The notes under the pieces were generated by a model. The model was given only the letters and a program-made list of their open reading frames with translations. It was not told where the DNA came from and searched no databases. A DNA stretch of 64,000 nt from CAWVSB01 sp046710535. Its GTDB lineage: Bacteria; Pseudomonadota; Gammaproteobacteria; Pseudomonadales; CAWVSB01. Shown piece by piece: positions 8,986 through 16,966 of this stretch. The stretch is taken from assembly GCA_046710535.1 (NCBI GenBank), contig JBKEHH010000004.1, positions 1 to 64,000 of the forward strand. The letters are read 5' to 3'. Position 1 is the stretch's first letter, and each line of letters opens with the position of its first letter. The translations under genes and the position numbers were made by a program.

Positions 8986-9004
8986 CTAAGAAGTATCTAT
9001 TATA

Positions 9005-9065
9005 GACGAAGCAGTAACTTCGTCGACGAACTAGATAAATGTAAATAACCGTCGATGACATTTAT
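9005..9065. repeat. two further hairpins in the rapA-yaeQ gap
   Basis: GACGAAG (9005-9011) pairs with CTTCGTC (9018-9024). ATAAATGT (9035-9042) pairs with ACATTTAT (9058-9065), which is followed by a short T run. The second could act as a weak terminator for rapA. Together with the GTCATTC repeat these fill the 286-base gap; at 9103-9133 lies ACTTTTGGCGAAGAAAAGTAACC, a short imperfect ACTTTT..AAAAGT palindrome. Confidence 0.4.
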
Positions 9066-9171
9066 TTTTCGTAGGGTCAACGCTCGAAAGGATGTCGCCT
9101 AAAGCGCTTACTTTTGGCGAAGAAAAGTAACCATCATTGACGGCGAGCTAACTCGATATATAGAGAACCAC

Positions 9172-9708
9172 ATGGCACAAAGCGCAACAATATTTAAAGC
9201 CGAAATCCAAATATCTGACATGGATAGAAACTACTACGCTAGCCATAACCTAACTATTGCGCGTCACCCTTCTGAAACAGACCTTCGAATGATGCTGCGC
9301 TTACTTGCCTTTACTGTTCATGCGGATGAACAACTGCAATTTACCAAAGGCATTAGCATAGATGATGAGCCAGATTTGTGGAATAAAAGCCTAAGTGGTG
9401 AGATTGAGCTGTGGATAGAGCTAGGAACGCCAGACGAAAAACGATTAAAGAAAGCCTGTGGCCTGAGCAAACAAGTGGCTTTATATACATATAACCGACG
9501 TAGCGCAAAAGTATGATGGGAGAAAAACCAAAGTAACCTACAGCGCTTCAATAACTTAAACGTTTACTTTATTAAAGATGAAATAGCGGAAGCGCTAAGC
9601 GCATTAGCGCAACGTAATATGCAGCTACAGGTCACTATTCAAGACGGCGACGTTTACTTTGGAGATGAAACTAACAATATTGCGATTGAGCGCGAGCATT
9701 TGAAATAG
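9172..9708 (+). pseudogene. yaeQ: YaeQ-family protein gene with an in-frame TGA
   Basis: The frame from ATG 9172 reads YaeQ-like for 114 codons (FKAEIQISDMDRNYY, ARHPSETDLRMMLRLLAF, LWIELGTPDEKRLKKAC, YNRRSAKV) and hits TGA at 9514-9516. The same frame then continues for 63 sense codons to TAG at 9706 with clearly homologous sequence (WEKNQSNLQRFNNLNVYF, LQVTIQDGDVYF). Total length is 178 codons against 181 residues in E. coli. The TGA stands where E. coli has the first Trp of an IWW motif, so a single TGG to TGA change explains it. YaeQ is a small PD-(D/E)XK-fold protein of uncertain role. Confidence 0.8.
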
Positions 9709-9757
9709 GTTTAACGCTGAAGTAGCCTATCGTGCTAAGTGGACTACTGAATTAAAA

Positions 9758-9785
9758 GGAACGGAGGGATTATAAAATGATCAAT
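9758..9785. repeat. copy 1 of a GAGGGATTATAAAAT repeat
   Basis: GGAACGGAGGGATTATAAAA is nearly identical to the sequence at 15528-15547 (GGACAGAGGGATTATAAAAT), and both are followed by a TCAATT string and preceded by an A-rich tract. The two copies lie near the left side and at the right end of the decayed island. Confidence 0.6.
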
Positions 9786-9841
9786 TTAACAAATAATCTA
9801 AATCCTAATCGGTAGTAATTAAGTTAACTTGTGAGTATCTA

Positions 9842-10153
9842 ATGAGTTCCCTAGCAACTAACTATAAAGCGATAACTCCAAGCTTGACAGCAGATCATGT
9901 CCCTGGAGACAACCAACCAAAAGTTTTGTCAGACATCTATCAATAAGATTGTAATATTGTTGCATAGAGTCGTGAGCTTTCTCCTGAAATACAGACTACA
10001 GTGAATGACTTTTTGGTTTCAAATAGTGGCTTTCAAGTGCAAATACCTCTTAGCCCTAAAAATGCTTTCACCCATGTTCATCAAGCCTTGGGCGGTTCCG
10101 AGTTAATGTCACCATTGAGCGAAAATATTACTGAGTTGGTTGATATATTTTGA
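9842..10153 (+). pseudogene. DUF1826-like gene remnant with two internal stops
   Basis: One frame from ATG 9842 reads for about 103 codons: KVLSDIYQ, TAA (9944), DCNIVA, TAG (9965), SRELSPEIQTTVNDFL and onward to ELVDIF, then TGA at 10151. The string LSDIYQ.DCNIVAWSRELS resembles the start of DUF1826 proteins, with the TAG in place of a Trp codon. The remainder of the family is missing downstream. The identification is from memory of the family pattern and is moderate; the reading as a decayed gene is firmer. Confidence 0.5.
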
Positions 10154-10314
10154 TCAATCAAACGCTCTTGTTCCAATGTCAGATATCTCTCAGAGTCATC
10201 ACTTCCTTTAAACAAGTCCAGATAAAGGCCAGTCCCTCTTACACAGCTTTGCAGAGAGAATCCGAAAACTCGCATCACCTCGATAGAGGCTTTGATTCTT
10301 CGAGTTGCATCTAG

Positions 10315-11055
10315 ATGACACATCAAGGTTCTAACACTCGCCCCACAGTGCTTATATTGGAAGACAATAGAGCTATCTTAGAGGTATTCGAGGAAACACT
10401 TATAGACGCCGGTTTTGTTACTTCATCTGCGGAAAATATTCACGAATTTGAGAACTTAAGTGGGCACCACATTATCGATCTTTTCCTGCTTGACTTAAAT
10501 CTCCCTGATGGCAACGGCCTTACACTAGCGAAGGAAATTCGAGCAGAGTCGGATGTGAGCATTATCATTGTCTCTGCAAAGATCAGTGAGATCGACCGTG
10601 TCGTTGGCTTAGAGTTAGGAGCGGATGACTACATTACCAAACCGTTTAGCACTAGAGAATTATTGGCTCGAATGCAGTCTGTACTGCGACGAACTCATGG
10701 GAGCGCATGGCCAAGAGCGGCAAGTGATTCTGGTGAAGGGAGAGCAGAATTTCTGGATTGGACACTAGTTTTTCGCTCTCGCCATCTGCGATTGCAAGAC
10801 GGAACAGGCATAGAGCTGACTATTGCAGAATTCGATTTATTAAAAGCATTTGTAGAATCCCCCAATCGTGCTCTGTCCAGAGACTTCTTGCTAGATCAGC
10901 TTCACGGTCTTGATTGGACTGGTTATGACAGAGGTATTGATGGCCTGGTAAGTCGGCTAGGTAGAAAAATACAACAGCCATTTCAGCCGGAGCCATTGAT
11001 AAAGACAGTGCGTAGTGTGGGATACATGTTTACAGCGAGTGTTAAAAGTCGCTAA
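10315..11055 (+). CDS. OmpR/PhoB-family response regulator, orphan
   Basis: 246 residues: a receiver domain with the acidic pair (LEDN) and phospho-acceptor Asp60 in LLLDLNLPDGNG, the Ser/Lys of IIVSAK and DYITKPF, then a C-terminal winged helix (LTIAEFDLLKAFVESPNRALSRDFLLDQLHG..IKTVRSVGYMF). It should bind DNA when phosphorylated. No histidine kinase is adjacent; the closest is at 12871, beyond several broken genes. The gene is intact although both neighbours are degraded. No clear ribosome site precedes the ATG at 10315, so the start is tentative. Confidence 0.85.
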   Translation: MTHQGSNTRPTVLILEDNRAILEVFEETLIDAGFVTSSAENIHEFENLSGHHIIDLFLLDLNLPDGNGLTLAKEIRAESDVSIIIVSAKISEIDRVVGLELGADDYITKPFSTRELLARMQSVLRRTHGSAWPRAASDSGEGRAEFLDWTLVFRSRHLRLQDGTGIELTIAEFDLLKAFVESPNRALSRDFLLDQLHGLDWTGYDRGIDGLVSRLGRKIQQPFQPEPLIKTVRSVGYMFTASVKSR

Positions 11056-11529
11056 TGATGTCTGATAAAATAGCCGGTTGATCGTCTCTAGGGAAATGTC
11101 CTGCTATCAAGCTTGGAGTTATCGCTTTCTGATTAATTGCCGTCGAATCTTCCTCGATCCTCCGGTTGCCCTGCAACCTATTCACGACAATCAAGCTACA
11201 CCATGTTCTTTGATGCGACTTTGATATTCGCCATCGCCTCGCCGCCAGCGAGCAACACCAGTCACACTCCCCCGCGTTTAACTTCTCGAAAAACTCTCCA
11301 GCCAGCTTCTGTGGAGACTGCCCACCAGCAAGCTCGTGCATGGCCGAGCTTGGGTTGGCGCCAATCCGATTGCCCACAACAGAGCGGGGGAAATAGCAGG
11401 CACACTACCGGGGCATGCCTGCAATGGAGACGAATCGGCATGTGAATAGCAGTATGTCAAATCCGCAGGAACCTGTTCGGTAAGTTGACCTACGCCTACG
11501 ATAATGGGCGTTTTATTACGAATACTCAT
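11042..11529 (-). pseudogene. acetyl-CoA acetyltransferase (thiolase)-like gene, fragmentary
   Basis: From ATG 11529 the frame gives SIRNKTPIIVGVGQLTEQVP, the typical N-terminus of the thiolase-like acetyltransferases used in fatty-acid breakdown. It loses similarity after about 30 residues. A second frame further on gives IGANPSSAMHELAGGQSPQK and LAGEFFEKLNAGE, matching an internal family segment, and then degenerates. So there is an internal deletion plus frame changes and no catalytic cysteine. Its 3' tail overlaps the end of the OmpR-type regulator. Confidence 0.65.
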
Positions 11530-11945
11530 GTTAACTAACTTATATATATTTCCGTGTTTTAGCTGCGCCCTTTCGCATAGCAACTTATTAAAGTTCCGCC
11601 AACCGGCGCTTAGTATTAACAACAAAGATCTCACGAAACACCAGGCTAACTTAAAAAAATGATATCCCGACCACTAGCTTATCAGCATGATGAAGGTAGT
11701 CGGACCTGATCAAAGCGGACAAGTTCGTTAGCATTTCTATTCCTTCGGAATAACCACATGATTAACTAAGCAGTAGATCCTAGAGTGACAGTGGCCAAAT
11801 CTTCATTGGCATCTATTGACATTCACATCAAGAGCATAAAACGGTATCGCGTTGCACAAACTTGTCACAAAATTGTCATGTTTATTACATCTGTTGCAGT
11901 TAAACTATGACTTGTATAGATTGCTTAAACAACATAGGGTAGATT
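11530..11945. other. gene-free 416-base stretch
   Basis: I see no convincing reading frame, RNA gene or repeat. It is A+T-rich with scattered stops in all frames. It probably includes decayed upstream sequence of the thiolase remnant and the promoter of the receiver fragment that follows. Confidence 0.5.
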
Positions 11946-12104
11946 ATGCGAATTAGCAGCGCACTACCAAACGGATCAGCGCTAATTGTCGAAGATGATA
12001 TTGGCACCTTAGAGGATATAGTCAAAGCCTTAGAAGGCCTTAACCTAATCGTAATAACTGTTCTTTCTATTGATAATTTTTCAAAAATTAGAAGTTATTA
12101 TTAA
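11946..12104 (+). pseudogene. receiver-domain N-terminal fragment (52 codons)
   Basis: ATG at 11946 opens a 52-codon frame containing GSALIVEDDIGTLEDIVKAL, the first strand, acidic pair and helix of a response-regulator receiver. It then degenerates and stops at 12102. The phospho-acceptor, the switch residues and any output domain are absent. It precedes the NarL-type regulator and kinase and may be the stump of a third member of that locus. Confidence 0.55.
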
Positions 12105-12141
12105 AAAATAAATGTTTAAAGTGCTTTAGTGAATTTACTTA

Positions 12142-12167
12142 AAATAGTCCTAAAAGACTATTTTTTT
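12142..12167 (+). terminator. Rho-independent terminator
   Basis: AAATAGTC (12142-12149) pairs perfectly with GACTATTT (12156-12163) around CTAAAA, followed by more T residues. It ends the transcript carrying the receiver fragment and insulates the regulator gene that follows. Confidence 0.75.
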
Positions 12168-12224
12168 ATGCTTTTAGCCTGCTATTACCGACTAGGTTAC
12201 AGACAACAAGAGGCTAATTTATTT

Positions 12225-12275
12225 ATGAGCCTGCAAAGGATATTAGTAATTGATGACAAGGATCTTAGTAATTGA
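12225..12275 (+). other. abortive 16-codon frame: the ancestral start of the NarL-type regulator
   Basis: ATG 12225, with AAGAGG upstream, reads MSLQRILVIDDKDLSN and stops at TGA 12273. The first eleven residues are a proper receiver N-terminus (RILVIDD). The following residues come from an out-of-frame second copy of the same DNA, so this looks like the original start of the regulator gene, thrown out of frame by the 22-base duplication. It overlaps the current start and could still couple translation. Confidence 0.65.
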
Positions 12276-12279
12276 TGAC
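12236..12279. repeat. 22-base tandem duplication at the start of the regulator gene
   Basis: The 22-mer AAGGAT[A/C]TTAGTAATTGATGAC occurs at 12236-12257 and again immediately at 12258-12279 with a single mismatch. Because 22 is not a multiple of three, the second copy is read in a different frame from the first. Confidence 0.9.
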
Positions 12280-12867
12280 CATGAACTTTTTCGTATTGGG
12301 TTGAAAATGGTCTTGCTGAATCAAAATTTATTAATCGAAAAAAATAAAGCCTTTGAAGTAACTGAGGCTGACTCCATTAGCAAATCTTTAAAAATGGATG
12401 CACAGCACCCGCACATCATTTTGCTAGATATTAATTTACCTCGACTTAATGGAATTGATGGCATTAAATTATTACAGCGCAAATTTTTTGACGCCCAAAT
12501 CATTATGCTGTCAGCTAGCGAGCGAAGAATTGACATAGAAAAGGCCGCAGAGCTTGGCGCCAGAGGTTTCATCAATAAATCAGCGCAGGCTAATACGATC
12601 ATAAACGCAATTAACTCTGTATTAAAAGGCCAAGAATGCTTTCCGAAACGAACCAAAGCTTCTTCCGTTGTCAATCATAAAAAAAATGTTACTGCGCGTC
12701 AATTAGTCGTCTTAGCATTAATTTGTGAAGGTAAGTCCAATGCCTCGATTGCCCAAGATCTAGATGTTTCAAAGAATACAGTTCGTGTTCATGTCTCGGC
12801 GGTTCTATCAGCATTAAACGTTAACAGTCGAACCGAAGCAATGGTAGCGGTGCTATCATATGAATAA
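12253..12867 (+). CDS. NarL/LuxR-family response regulator
   Basis: 204 residues: a receiver (TRILVIDDHELFRIGLKMVL, phospho-acceptor Asp59 in IILLDINLPRLNG, and GFINKSA) followed by a LuxR-type helix-turn-helix (NVTARQLVVLALICEGKSNA, SIAQDLDVSKNTVRVHVSAV). The possible starts are TTG 12250, with AAAGGA 9 bases upstream, or ATG 12253; an in-frame TAA at 12247 rules out anything earlier. Both candidates lie in the first copy of a 22-base duplication. It is followed 3 bases later by the hybrid kinase, its probable partner. Confidence 0.88.
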   Translation: MTRILVIDDHELFRIGLKMVLLNQNLLIEKNKAFEVTEADSISKSLKMDAQHPHIILLDINLPRLNGIDGIKLLQRKFFDAQIIMLSASERRIDIEKAAELGARGFINKSAQANTIINAINSVLKGQECFPKRTKASSVVNHKKNVTARQLVVLALICEGKSNASIAQDLDVSKNTVRVHVSAVLSALNVNSRTEAMVAVLSYE

Positions 12868-12870
12868 GTC

Positions 12871-14601
12871 ATGAGAGAAAAAATTATGGAATTACTTCCC
12901 CGCAGTGATGAAAGTAACGTTTTAAATGAGAAAGTGCTCATTGTTAACAAACTTTTTGTGCCTATAATATTTAGTTTTTATCTGATCACTATTCTCGCCA
13001 CTCTATCATTATACTACTCAACAGATATTAAAGGAATCTTCGTCTGGTTGACTGCAAGCACTGTGGTAACACTAATGGTATTGGTTCGATATCAATTTCA
13101 TAAATCGTCTCAAATATCAACCACATATCATCTTCGCTGGTTAGTAATCTCATATTTTTTGATGGGTTCTGTATGGGGATGTTTATCTTTTATAGCTTTT
13201 GATGGACCAATTATGAGTATTGCAGTTATTGAAGCACTTAGCTTCATAATCTGCTGTAGGGCTCTGGTCCCATGCCTGCCTGTATTCCTCAGTTTTTTGT
13301 TACCCGCTTCCTTTCCGTTAATTGCGGTGCTTTTATATAACGGTGACATAACAGCAACAACTATGGCAATTGCAATATTTTTCTACGTTACCGAGTTGAC
13401 TAGAATAGCTAAAAATTATGAATTCACGCTGAAATCGTCTATAGAATATAGATATAAAAACGATCTACTAATTAGCGAACTCAATACAACAATGAATGAA
13501 TTACAAGATGCCGTGAAGACCAAGTCTATGTTTTTAGCGTCGGCAAGTCACGATCTTCGTCAGCCCCTACATGCCATTGGCCTATTTGTTGAAGTACTAA
13601 AATCCACAGAGCTAAATGAGCGCCAACGAGCGATAACCGATAATATTGAGAAGGCGGCGATAGGAACACGTGAACTTTTAATCGCTCTACTTGATTATTC
13701 TAAGCTGAATTCAGACGCTATGTCGCCAGTGATAAATAGCTTCAGTTTACAGCCCATACTGGAAAAATTAGAGCGAGAGCTAGCTCCAGACGCTACACAG
13801 AATAATCTGATTTATCGCAGTCGTAATACATTGTTTGCAGTAGAAACAGATAAAGTATTGTTAGAAGTGATTTTGCGTAACATTATTAGTAATGCAATTA
13901 ACTACACATCAGATGGTGGAATACTAATTGGTTGTAGAAAACGCGGTGATGCTGTTGCCATAGAAGTATGGGACACCGGCATTGGTATTTCTCCTGTAAA
14001 TTTGAGTAATATATTTAAAGAGTTTCACCAGATAAATAATTCTGAACGAGGTCGAGATAAAGGCTTTGGCCTTGGCTTAGCCATAGTAGATGGTCTGGCA
14101 AAAAAACTAGGCATAAATATTGAAGTTTCATCAACTGAAGGTAAAGGCTCTCTGTTTAGGATTACCGTGCCCTTATGTCCCTCAAAAATACCAGATGAAA
14201 TTATTGTTGATGAGGTCATCGAAAAAAAGTTTGATGGATTGCAAGTATTACTAATCGATGACGACGAGTCGATACGCATCGGCATGACGGATCTACTAAC
14301 ATCTTGGGGAATAACCTGTCATGCAGCAGATTCGAGTAATGACGCTATCGATTTGATTTTTCGGTACAATTTCATTCCGGATTTAATCATTAGCGACTAT
14401 CGCTTGCGCTTTAATTTAAACGGCAGACAGGCGCTGCATGATATTCGGGGCATTACCTTTGACACAATTCCGGCGATTATGATTACCGGCGACACCGATC
14501 CTGTTAGATTTACGGATGCAAGCGCAGCGAACGCACTATTACTCCATAAACCCATATCTGCGAAGCAGCTTCGCACTTCGCTGAGTGATCTGCTTTGCTA
14601 A
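12871..14601 (+). CDS. hybrid sensor histidine kinase with C-terminal receiver
   Basis: 576 residues. About six hydrophobic segments occupy residues 28-178, followed by a short coiled linker. The dimerisation/phospho-acceptor helix has SASHDLRQPLHA (His227), and the ATPase domain has NIISNAINYT, VWDTGIGIS and FGLGLAIVDGLAKKLG. A receiver begins at VLLIDDDES, with the acceptor Asp in LIISDYRL and Lys in LLHKPIS. The architecture implies an inner-membrane sensor with a phosphorelay to itself or to the preceding NarL-type regulator. ATG 12871 or 12886 could be the start; neither has a strong ribosome site. Confidence 0.88.
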   Translation: MREKIMELLPRSDESNVLNEKVLIVNKLFVPIIFSFYLITILATLSLYYSTDIKGIFVWLTASTVVTLMVLVRYQFHKSSQISTTYHLRWLVISYFLMGSVWGCLSFIAFDGPIMSIAVIEALSFIICCRALVPCLPVFLSFLLPASFPLIAVLLYNGDITATTMAIAIFFYVTELTRIAKNYEFTLKSSIEYRYKNDLLISELNTTMNELQDAVKTKSMFLASASHDLRQPLHAIGLFVEVLKSTELNERQRAITDNIEKAAIGTRELLIALLDYSKLNSDAMSPVINSFSLQPILEKLERELAPDATQNNLIYRSRNTLFAVETDKVLLEVILRNIISNAINYTSDGGILIGCRKRGDAVAIEVWDTGIGISPVNLSNIFKEFHQINNSERGRDKGFGLGLAIVDGLAKKLGINIEVSSTEGKGSLFRITVPLCPSKIPDEIIVDEVIEKKFDGLQVLLIDDDESIRIGMTDLLTSWGITCHAADSSNDAIDLIFRYNFIPDLIISDYRLRFNLNGRQALHDIRGITFDTIPAIMITGDTDPVRFTDASAANALLLHKPISAKQLRTSLSDLLC

Positions 14602-14707
14602 TTTATCGTCGCGCTAAATGCACCAGCGCGCCGCAGATCTAACAGTATTTTCTAGTTAAGTTAATTTTAAAGTAAAAATTTTGTAAGCCGATGGCTGGAG
14701 AGCTACA

Positions 14708-15547
14708 ATGAAAGTCTCAATTCGAACGCAACTGTCAACCACGTTGGTCGCGATACTTGGCGTTATGATAGGGACCAGTTCGTTGGCGACAACTAGAGCT
14801 GGCGACGATATAATCAACAAGGCAGTGTTGAATTTTAATATTGGATCTACTTTTTCATTAAACTCTGCCCCTCTTGGAAATAATATCACTATCGAATCTG
14901 GCTTAGCTGGTTTTGGTGGTGAGAATACTGTGTTTGAGATTGGCCGTAAGATTGACTTTAATGTAGATATTGACGGCGCTGATGTTGCTGATGGTGAAGC
15001 TGATTTTGTTCTAACATTTACCGTAATTAACAACTCTATGCAACCTTAGGTTTTGATTTAAATGCGGAAATGGATGGCGCTCTTGCTGCAGTAACTGGGT
15101 TTGACCAAACAGGTATACGCGCGTCTGCGCCGTCAGTTCTCGGTGTTTTTATAGAAGATGGGCTAAGCTCAGGTTATCAATCTACTGAAGATCATATAGA
15201 AACGATATATAGCGTGGCGCAGGATGGCGGAAAAGCTAAAGTATATGTTGTCTTAAATGTCCCTGATGATGCAAAAAAATATGAGTATATAGCTGTGACA
15301 CTGACCGCTCAGGCCGCAGAGTTTGGAGCCAACTATGATGCGGGGGCTTGGTCAAACATTCTGTTTGATGATAATGGTAACGTTAGTCCAGAAACCGGTA
15401 TCGTTTTTTTCCGGTGATCGTAGTTGGGACTTCACCGCAAGCAACCTTGGTGGTGGTACCGATGCCGGTAGAACAGGGCAGGAATCTGATACTGCAGGGA
15501 TAAGACCTAATAGCGGACAAATAAAGAGGACAGAGGGATTATAAAAT
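14708..15547 (+). pseudogene. secreted surface protein of the DUF11-like type, two frameshifts and a missing 3' end
   Basis: A signal peptide (TTLVAILGVMIGTSSLA) precedes a beta-rich domain: AGDDIINKAVLNFNI, KIDFNVDIDGADVADGEADF and VLTFTVINNS. The pattern resembles bacterial DUF11-like repeat proteins. The frame is lost at about 15038 (TCTATGCAACC where TCTAATGCAACC would keep it) and resumes as ATLGFDLNAEMDGALAAV. It is lost again at the T7 run 15404-15410 and resumes as FSGDRSWDFTASNLGGG. It then runs into the GAGGGATTATAAAAT repeat and ends. No second repeat domain or anchor is left. The adjacent sensor kinase may once have controlled it, but that is only positional. Confidence 0.6.
15528..15547. 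repeat. copy 2 of the GAGGGATTATAAAAT repeat
   Basis: GGACAGAGGGATTATAAAAT matches the copy at 9758-9778 with one mismatch and one single-base gap. Here it truncates the surface-protein remnant and marks the right-hand border of the decayed island, 40 bases before the end of the intact rlmD gene. Confidence 0.6.
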
Positions 15548-15586
15548 CGTCAATTGGTTAAAATGAAATCCTTCTCCCCTTTTTTC

Positions 15587-16933
15587 CTACCGCGCTAAAT
15601 GCACCACAGCTTCACAATGAGCCGTTTGTGCAAACATATCAGCCGCTAGATATTCAACTATCACAAAGCCTTTATCACACAATACTTCAATATCACGCGC
15701 CAGAGTTGCTGGATCACATGAAACATACACCACGGTTTTTACCTGCTTACTTGCCGCTAGGGTTTTACAAAATTCCAATGCGCCTGCGCGCGGCGGGTCT
15801 AGCAATACTTTATTGGTGTTTGGTTTTAAGTAGTCTCTGCTCTCTTGTAATAAGTCGGCCGAGATTGCCGATAGATTCGTTAAACCATTAAGTTTTGCGC
15901 TTTCGACAAGGCGACTAACCATAGAACTGTTTATTTCTACGCCTGTGACTGAATGACACAGCGCCGCCAGTGGTAACGTGAAATTACCTAGGCCGCAGAA
16001 CAAGTCAGTAATATTATCTTCTGGGGTTGGCGCCAGGCAGTTAATAGCAAAGTCTACTATTTGGTCGTTTACTTGGGGGTTAACCTGAGTGAAGTCGCCA
16101 GCTTGCACATGCATTTTATAATCATGCTTTGTGCTGGTTAGAAACATTGGCTCACTTTCATCTATTTTTTCATAAACATCGTTTTGTGGGCGTAAAAATA
16201 TTTGTAGATTGCTCGCAACGGCAAAGTTTATTAACTGTTGGCGGTCATGTTTGTTGAGTTTAATTTTTGACACAAAGCCAAGCATTGGGCTGTTCTGCCC
16301 GCTACTATTTTGCGCTAACAACATAGACACTTCAACGAACCGGCCTTTGCACGCAGCCAGCAGCGCCTGTATTGGCACGATTAGTTTTGACAAGGACTCG
16401 GTTAACACTTGGCAGTCGTTGATGGCGATGATTCGATTACTGGCTTTCGCTTTGAAACCCAATTGAATAGCGCCGCCTTTGTAGTCTACGGTTAAGCGCG
16501 CGCGATGACGGTAGTGATATGGCTCAGCCGATATCAACGGATGACGAACGGTGTTGTAGTCACAGAATTTGGCTAGGCGCGACTGCAAACCTTCATCTTT
16601 GTGCGCTAGCTGCGCGTCGTAGTCCCAATGCTGTAAGCTACAACCGCCGCAGTCTTGATAGTATTCACAGGGCGCTGTAACCCGCTCTTCATTTGCTGTA
16701 ATAACTTTAGTTACTACTAGTTCGCTAAATTTACCGCGGGTGTTAGTCAGCGCTGCGTTAACTGTCTCACCGCTTAATGCACCTTCAACAAAGGCAACCT
16801 TATGATCTAGCTCAGCAATGCCGCGGCCGTCGTGGCTCATGCGGCTAATGGCTAGCTGATGAATACTGCCCAACTGATTTTTAGTTTTGGCCGTTGGTTG
16901 GTAAATATTTAGACCAGATTTTTTCTTTCGCAT
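15587..16933 (-). CDS. rlmD: 23S rRNA (uracil-1939-C5)-methyltransferase
   Basis: 448 residues (E. coli RumA/RlmD 433). The N-terminal TRAM RNA-binding domain (SHDGRGIAELDHKVAFVEGAL) is followed by the iron-sulfur cysteines CEYYQDCGGC (89, 95, 98) plus a fourth in NDCQVL. The SAM domain has FCGLGNFTL and LLDPPRAG, and the catalytic cysteine lies in VYVSCDPATLARD. It methylates one uridine of 23S rRNA. RlmD is preferred over RlmC and TrmA because of the TRAM domain and full cysteine set. It may share a transcript with the upstream helicase/nuclease pair on the same strand (33-base gap). Confidence 0.93.
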   Translation of the reverse strand: MRKKKSGLNIYQPTAKTKNQLGSIHQLAISRMSHDGRGIAELDHKVAFVEGALSGETVNAALTNTRGKFSELVVTKVITANEERVTAPCEYYQDCGGCSLQHWDYDAQLAHKDEGLQSRLAKFCDYNTVRHPLISAEPYHYRHRARLTVDYKGGAIQLGFKAKASNRIIAINDCQVLTESLSKLIVPIQALLAACKGRFVEVSMLLAQNSSGQNSPMLGFVSKIKLNKHDRQQLINFAVASNLQIFLRPQNDVYEKIDESEPMFLTSTKHDYKMHVQAGDFTQVNPQVNDQIVDFAINCLAPTPEDNITDLFCGLGNFTLPLAALCHSVTGVEINSSMVSRLVESAKLNGLTNLSAISADLLQESRDYLKPNTNKVLLDPPRAGALEFCKTLAASKQVKTVVYVSCDPATLARDIEVLCDKGFVIVEYLAADMFAQTAHCEAVVHLAR

Positions 16934-16966
16934 AGGGGTATCTGTAGTGGACTACTGTGGTTAAAA

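Noticed and set aside
9514..9516. TGA in yaeQ read as selenocysteine or tryptophan
   Set aside because: The position is a Trp in the family, not a Cys/Sec site. TGA is used as a normal stop elsewhere in the window, so a nonsense mutation is the simpler reading.
10081..10326. Minus-strand 81-codon frame overlapping the start of the OmpR-type regulator
   Set aside because: No recognisable family, and it is antisense to a decayed gene on the plus strand and to the regulator's 5' end; I see no support for expression.
11894..11920. Sigma-70 promoter TTGCAG..TATAGA ahead of the receiver fragment
   Set aside because: The spacer would be only 15 bases and the downstream gene is a fragment; too weak to list as a feature.
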